NCBI RefSeq assembly: GCF_900604955.1
Contig: NZ_UWPE01000001.1
Span: forward strand, 434,001-498,000
Direction of reading: 5' to 3'
Length of the DNA: 64,000 nt
Source of the DNA: Neoactinobaculum massilliense
Lineage (GTDB): Bacteria > Actinomycetota > Actinomycetes > Actinomycetales > Actinomycetaceae
A program made the translations under genes and the position numbers. This document shows, in pieces, positions 62,837 through 64,000 of this stretch. Every line of letters begins with the position of its first letter. Position 1 is the stretch's first letter. The notes below the pieces were generated by a model. It worked only from the letters and a program-made list of their open reading frames with translations, did no database searches and was not told where the DNA came from.

Positions 62837-64000
62837 CTAATCCGCTTGGCCGTTTGCCTGGCGCTTTGCCGCGTGATCAATGGCCGCACGAACAAGTCCA
62901 CGGAATAGGGGATTGGGGCGGGTAGGCCGCGAGGTGAACTCGGGGTGAGCCTGCGTAGCGATGAAGTAGGGATGAAGGGAACGATCCATCTCCACGTACT
63001 CGACCAGTTTGCCGTCCGGGCTGGTGCCGGACACCTGCAGCCCCACCTTCGCGAGCTGCTCGCGGTAGGCCTGGTTCACCTCGAAACGATGACGATGCCG
63101 CTCAGAGGCCTCACGTTTCCCATACAGCTCCGCCGCTAGAGAGCCCTCCGCCAGCACCGCCGGGTAGGCGCCCAGCCGCATGGTGCCGCCAAGATCGCCC
63201 TCGCCGGATACAATCTGTTTCTGCTCATCCATGGTGGCCACCACGGGGTCGGGTGTACCGGCGTCGAACTCCGTGGAATTAGCCTGCGTCAAGCCCAACA
63301 GGTTTCGGGCCGCTTCAATGACCATGACTTGGAGCCCGAGGCAGATCCCGAGGGTGGGCAGACGATGAATACGCGCAAACTGGACCGCGCCAATCTTTCC
63401 CTCGATACCGCGGATACCAAAGCCGCCCGGAACTACGATTCCGTCCACTCCGGCCAGCGCCTCAGCTGCGCCCTCCAGCGTGGCGCAGCGGTCTGCGGCC
63501 ACCCACCGGATACGAGTGCGCACGTGTTCGCCGAAGCCGCCGGCCCGGATAGCTTCCCCCACGGAGAGATAGGCGTCATGCAGATCCACGTACTTGCCAA
63601 CCAGTGCGATCTCCACCTCACCGTTTGGGTTCTCTACGCGGTCCAGCAGACGCTTCCACTGGGAAAGATCCGCCTCGCCGGGATCCAAGCTGAGCGTGCG
63701 CACAACGAATTCGTCCAGTCCCTGCGCATGCAGGACCATGGGGACCTTATAGATCGAATCCGCGTCTGGGCACTCCACCACATGGTCCACACCGGTCATG
63801 AGGGAGATCTTTTCCTTCATGGAGGCGGGAATACTCATCTCGGCCCGGCACACGAGCGCGTCGGGCGTGATGCCGATGGAGCGCAGCGCTGCCACAGAAT
63901 GCTGGGTGGGCTTGGTCTTCAGTTCTCCGGCGGAGCGGAGATAGGGCACCAGAGACACGTGAACGAACGCCACGTTTCCGCGTCCGAGCCGGGCACGCAC
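62837..64000 (-). CDS. pyrG: CTP synthase, C-terminal part (5' end outside window)
   Basis: The visible 387 residues include the end of the amidoligase domain ([27 protein letters not shown]) and the whole class I glutaminase domain: nucleophile Cys in LGICLGLQ and the His-Pro-Glu triad in [10 protein letters not shown]. The enzyme makes CTP from UTP, glutamine and ATP. The frame runs through the right edge of the window, so the start and the ATP-binding N-terminus are not seen. The length of what is visible is normal. Confidence 0.97.
   Translation of the reverse strand: MRARLGRGNVAFVHVSLVPYLRSAGELKTKPTQHSVAALRSIGITPDALVCRAEMSIPASMKEKISLMTGVDHVVECPDADSIYKVPMVLHAQGLDEFVVRTLSLDPGEADLSQWKRLLDRVENPNGEVEIALVGKYVDLHDAYLSVGEAIRAGGFGEHVRTRIRWVAADRCATLEGAAEALAGVDGIVVPGGFGIRGIEGKIGAVQFARIHRLPTLGICLGLQVMVIEAARNLLGLTQANSTEFDAGTPDPVVATMDEQKQIVSGEGDLGGTMRLGAYPAVLAEGSLAAELYGKREASERHRHRFEVNQAYREQLAKVGLQVSGTSPDGKLVEYVEMDRSLHPYFIATQAHPEFTSRPTRPNPLFRGLVRAAIDHAAKRQANGQAD

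Overview
The window is a GC-rich (roughly 60 percent or more) actinobacterial chromosome segment. Housekeeping order (murA/ddl/thiL/rpmB/recG/rsmD/coaD; yceD/rnc/mutM; rne/rplU/rpmA/obg; nadD/rsfS) is actinobacterial. The small gene set, cytochrome bd oxidase and secreted proteins with aspartate-rich FG-GAP-like repeats suggest the Actinomycetaceae (Arcanobacterium/Trueperella/Actinomyces group). That placement is inference from content, not a database match. There is no rRNA operon, insertion sequence, prophage or CRISPR array.

Layout. 1-4.3 kb: the end of a secreted phosphoesterase with C-terminal repeats, a lipoprotein, a small membrane protein, a peroxiredoxin and tRNA-Leu. 4.3-13.1 kb: acyl-CoA ligase, FAH-family hydrolase, a MalY-type lyase, gltX, tRNA-Gln and tRNA-Glu, a two-domain eukaryote-like phosphofructokinase and peptide deformylase. 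13.2-28.3 kb: a glycosyltransferase, an IclR regulator, then a long envelope/housekeeping block from murA to mutM, ending in a DosR-like response regulator. 28.3-36.2 kb, minus strand: cydA, cydB, cydD, cydC and a GAF-domain histidine kinase. 36.6-45.8 kb: rne, rplU, rpmA, obg, a shortened luciferase-like protein, trxA, nadD, rsfS and a histidine phosphatase. 45.8-51.5 kb: tRNA-Ala, MATE exporter, amino-acid permease, proB and proA. 51.6-56.4 kb: a trp leader followed by trpDCFBA. 56.5-64 kb: an aldehyde dehydrogenase, a probable 2-keto-3-deoxygluconate (KDG) gene set (transporter, SDR dehydrogenase, PfkB kinase), an RclA-like flavoprotein and the end of pyrG.

The most notable system is a probable oxygen/redox circuit. 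The kinase gene overlaps the end of cydC by 4 nt. The response regulator next to it keeps the DNA-contacting K-x2-K-N pattern of mycobacterial DosR. A perfect 14-bp DosR core (GGGACTAAAGTCCC) lies about 200 bp upstream of cydA. Together these suggest a DosRS-type system controlling, and partly encoded with, the cytochrome bd oxidase. The second notable system is the trp leader: a 12-codon peptide with three Trp codons lies inside a long hairpin whose 3' arm covers the ribosome-binding site of a second small leader ORF.
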